A stretch of 7,728 bases of DNA, from NCBI GenBank assembly GCA_900769475.1, contig CAAGGQ010000096.1, positions 1-7,728 on the forward strand. The letters run 5' to 3'. The position numbers and the translations under genes were made by a program. The notes under the pieces are model-generated. The model was not told where the DNA came from. It made no database searches and was given only the letters and a program-made list of their open reading frames with translations. This DNA comes from Clostridia bacterium. GTDB lineage: Bacteria > Bacillota > Clostridia > Oscillospirales > CAG-272. Within the stretch, counting starts at the first letter, position 1, and the number at the start of each line of letters is the position of its first letter. Positions 6,033 through 7,728 of this stretch are shown here, piece by piece.

Positions 6033-6872
6033 TTACGGTTCCAGCATGGCCACGCGGTGCGCCCGCGCATAGGCCTGCAAAAAGAACTCCTCGGCGCTCC
6101 AGGAGGCGTACGCGTCATGGGTGTGCCGTCCGGGGTTATTCTTGCTTTTCAGCTCAAAGGTCAAGATCCCCTCATAGTTCTCCCGCCGCAGACGCGCCAT
6201 GATCCCCGCCCAATCGGCAACGCCGTCAAAGGGGAGCATGTGGGCGTCATCGTGCCAGGTGATGTTGACCGTAGGATCGGTCCTGCCCATGTTATCGTTG
6301 AGGTGGGTGGCTACCAGCTTGCGCCCGTAGAGAGCGGGCATATCCTTGCCATCGTTGTAGCAAAGCTCGTGCCCCGTATCCCAGCAAAAGCCCACGGCGG
6401 ACGAATCTCCCAGCCGCTCCATCAAGAGTGCCAGATATTCCTCCCCCTCCAGGTTTTCAAAAGCCACGCAAACGCCCAGGCGCTCGGCCTCCTCCACCAG
6501 AGTAGCGTACCGCCGCACCCCAAGCTCCGTGGGCGAGTGACGATCCATACCAATGATGGGATGGGTCACCATAATGGGAACTCCCACTCTTTTGCAATCC
6601 CGCAAGCAGGAAAGCAGCATGGAAAGATAGGCCTCTCCCGCCTCTCCCTCATCCTCCCAAAGGCAGGACACCTTGTGGAAGGGGGCGTGGATCGATTGAT
6701 AGATCAACCCCTCCTTGGCAATGCTCTCCGCCCAGGCATCCACGGGGGAATCCGGGCTCCAGGAGGTGAAGCAGGCATCAAAGCCGGCCCGCGCGGCGTA
6801 AGTGATCATCCGCTCCACGGGCTCCTCATAGCCAACGGTCAGATTGATCCCCAGCAGTCGATTTCGTTTCAT
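6033..6872 (-). CDS. Sugar-phosphate isomerase/epimerase-like TIM-barrel protein
   Basis: The 279-residue product fits the xylose-isomerase-like TIM barrel / AP endonuclease family 2 fold, whose members use a divalent metal to isomerise or epimerise sugars, keto-sugars or inositol derivatives. Likely metal ligands are in family order: Glu139 in AFENLE, Asp165/His168 in CWDTGHE, His190 in ATHLNDN, a WHDDAH segment (206-211), and Glu240 in LTFELK. SIHAPF (60-65) and THP (103-105) sit on earlier strands, as in this family. The exact substrate cannot be told. The start at 6872 has AAGGAG upstream; a longer open frame to 7070 runs into the preceding gene and is not used. The gene begins 10 bases after the sialidase-like stop, so the two form one operon, ended by the terminator at 5983-6014. 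No signal peptide is seen, so it acts in the cytoplasm. Confidence 0.86.
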   Translation of the reverse strand: MKRNRLLGINLTVGYEEPVERMITYAARAGFDACFTSWSPDSPVDAWAESIAKEGLIYQSIHAPFHKVSCLWEDEGEAGEAYLSMLLSCLRDCKRVGVPIMVTHPIIGMDRHSPTELGVRRYATLVEEAERLGVCVAFENLEGEEYLALLMERLGDSSAVGFCWDTGHELCYNDGKDMPALYGRKLVATHLNDNMGRTDPTVNITWHDDAHMLPFDGVADWAGIMARLRRENYEGILTFELKSKNNPGRHTHDAYASWSAEEFFLQAYARAHRVAMLEP

Positions 6873-6882
6873 AGATTCTCCT

Positions 6883-7728
6883 TCATTCCTCCACTGTAAT
6901 GGGCACGCAGAGAATGCTCTTGCGCTTGACCCCTTCGGCGTCGGGATAATAAAAATCGCTATAGAATAACAGGGCTTCGTTGTACCCCGTGGCCAGAATG
7001 GTGGGATTGTTCCCTGCTCCGTCCCACTCGTGGAACACGGGATCCTCGATGGGAATATTGGCCAGCGCACTCCGATCCCCGTTGGTCATGACCTCCAGCT
7101 CGCACCATTCCCGTCCGTGACCGTCGCTACAGCCGCTCACGTAGATGCCGGGACGGGCGTAGCAGACCAAGGTGGCGCCACATTCCAGATGACAGGTTCT
7201 TGGAAAGACCCCCACCGGGGCAAAGGGCACGGGCTTTGACCAGGTCACGCCCCCGTCGGTGGAATGCGCCAGGTACATGGGCGACCACTCGTAGCCTGTG
7301 GATGCCATCCACGCCGAGCGCATAAACCAAACGATGGAGCCGTCCTCCATAAAAGCGATGTCGCTGTCGCTGAAGCCGCCGCTCTGATAAGGATAGGTTT
7401 CACTTCCGTCGGCAGGATATTCCATGTTGGCGTAAAGGGAAAAGCTCTTTCCGTTGTCCTCGGAGCGAAAGATCTGCGCCGAGTAATAGGGGGAATAACG
7501 TCCCGTGACGGGATCCAGATGTCCCTCCCCCGAATAACAGGTGATCCAGATGGCTCCGTCGGGGCCGATGCGCGGCTTGCCCTTAGGATAAATGGGCTTG
7601 AGAATGGGGGCTTTTCCTTTATCCTGATGTACCACCCGTGTGAGCATGGGCCACTCCAGCTTGGCGTATTCGATAACGGGTTCGGTCTGCCCCGCCTTCA
7701 AGCGGCAGACTTTCCACTCTTTTTTGGA
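6883..7728 (-). CDS. Sialidase-like beta-propeller protein with Asp boxes (N-terminus outside the window)
   Basis: The frame is open to the right edge; the first visible codons read SKKEWKVCRLKAGQ, so the TTG at 7701 is internal and the true start lies beyond 7728. About 281 residues are visible. Two Asp-box (BNR) repeats of the SxDxGxTW type are clear: SEDNGKSF at 7441-7464 and STDGGVTW at 7240-7263. A GVFPRTCHLECG segment and ARPGIYV follow, which resemble sialidase-superfamily six-bladed propellers. Such proteins include exo-sialidases and other exo-glycosidases, but many have unknown sugar targets. I cannot see the arginine triad well enough to call it a sialidase, nor whether there is a signal peptide. 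Its stop overlaps the region holding the ribosome site of the TIM-barrel gene, which points to a shared transcript and a joint role in processing a released sugar. Confidence 0.82.
   Translation of the reverse strand, partial: SKKEWKVCRLKAGQTEPVIEYAKLEWPMLTRVVHQDKGKAPILKPIYPKGKPRIGPDGAIWITCYSGEGHLDPVTGRYSPYYSAQIFRSEDNGKSFSLYANMEYPADGSETYPYQSGGFSDSDIAFMEDGSIVWFMRSAWMASTGYEWSPMYLAHSTDGGVTWSKPVPFAPVGVFPRTCHLECGATLVCYARPGIYVSGCSDGHGREWCELEVMTNGDRSALANIPIEDPVFHEWDGAGNNPTILATGYNEALLFYSDFYYPDAEGVKRKSILCVPITVEE

Noticed and set aside
6873..7070. N-terminal extension of the TIM-barrel protein up to 7070
   Set aside because: The extra 66 codons lie in the coding sequence of the sialidase-like gene, look random, and there is a good Shine-Dalgarno directly before the ATG at 6872.

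Overview
The window looks like part of an anaerobic Firmicutes (Clostridia-type) chromosome, probably from a gut or other plant- or glycan-degrading habitat. This is an inference from the oxygen-sensitive glycyl radical enzyme and its activase, AAGGAG-type Shine-Dalgarno sites, sigma-A type promoters with 17-base spacers and TGn extensions, and an intrinsic terminator. I cannot name the species. Every gene I can support lies on the minus strand, so transcription runs from high to low coordinates.

Right block (7728 to 5983): a sialidase-like beta-propeller protein, cut at its N-terminus by the window edge, is followed after 10 bases by a xylose-isomerase-like TIM-barrel epimerase/isomerase. 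A strong intrinsic terminator at 5983-6014 closes this unit.

Central block (5942 to 345): a promoter with a perfect TATAAT box at 5914-5942 starts a compact five-gene operon. In order it encodes a protein that looks like two SCP2 (sterol carrier protein) domains in tandem, a class III PLP enzyme of the glutamate-1-semialdehyde aminomutase type, a short pyruvate-formate-lyase-like glycyl radical enzyme (GRE), its radical SAM activating enzyme, and a small cytoplasmic alpha/beta-hydrolase. The first four genes are 3 to 14 bases apart and the hydrolase follows 33 bases later. The GRE keeps the catalytic Cys and Glu and the radical Gly, but its motifs (CWE instead of GCVEP, RIWGW instead of RVxGY) differ from the GREs of known function that I can recall, so its reaction cannot be assigned. 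This operon is the best candidate here for an undescribed pathway: radical chemistry, amino-group chemistry, a possible lipophilic-ligand carrier and an esterase-like enzyme encoded together.

Left block (216 to 1): a promoter with consensus -35 and -10 boxes drives a PfkB-family sugar kinase whose first 47 codons are visible and match 2-keto-3-deoxygluconate kinase. The gene is too short in this window to stand out as an open frame. The sugar genes on both sides suggest that the locus belongs to carbohydrate or uronic-acid catabolism, but a link between the GRE operon and sugars is inference only. I see no rRNA, tRNA, CRISPR array, insertion sequence or attachment site.
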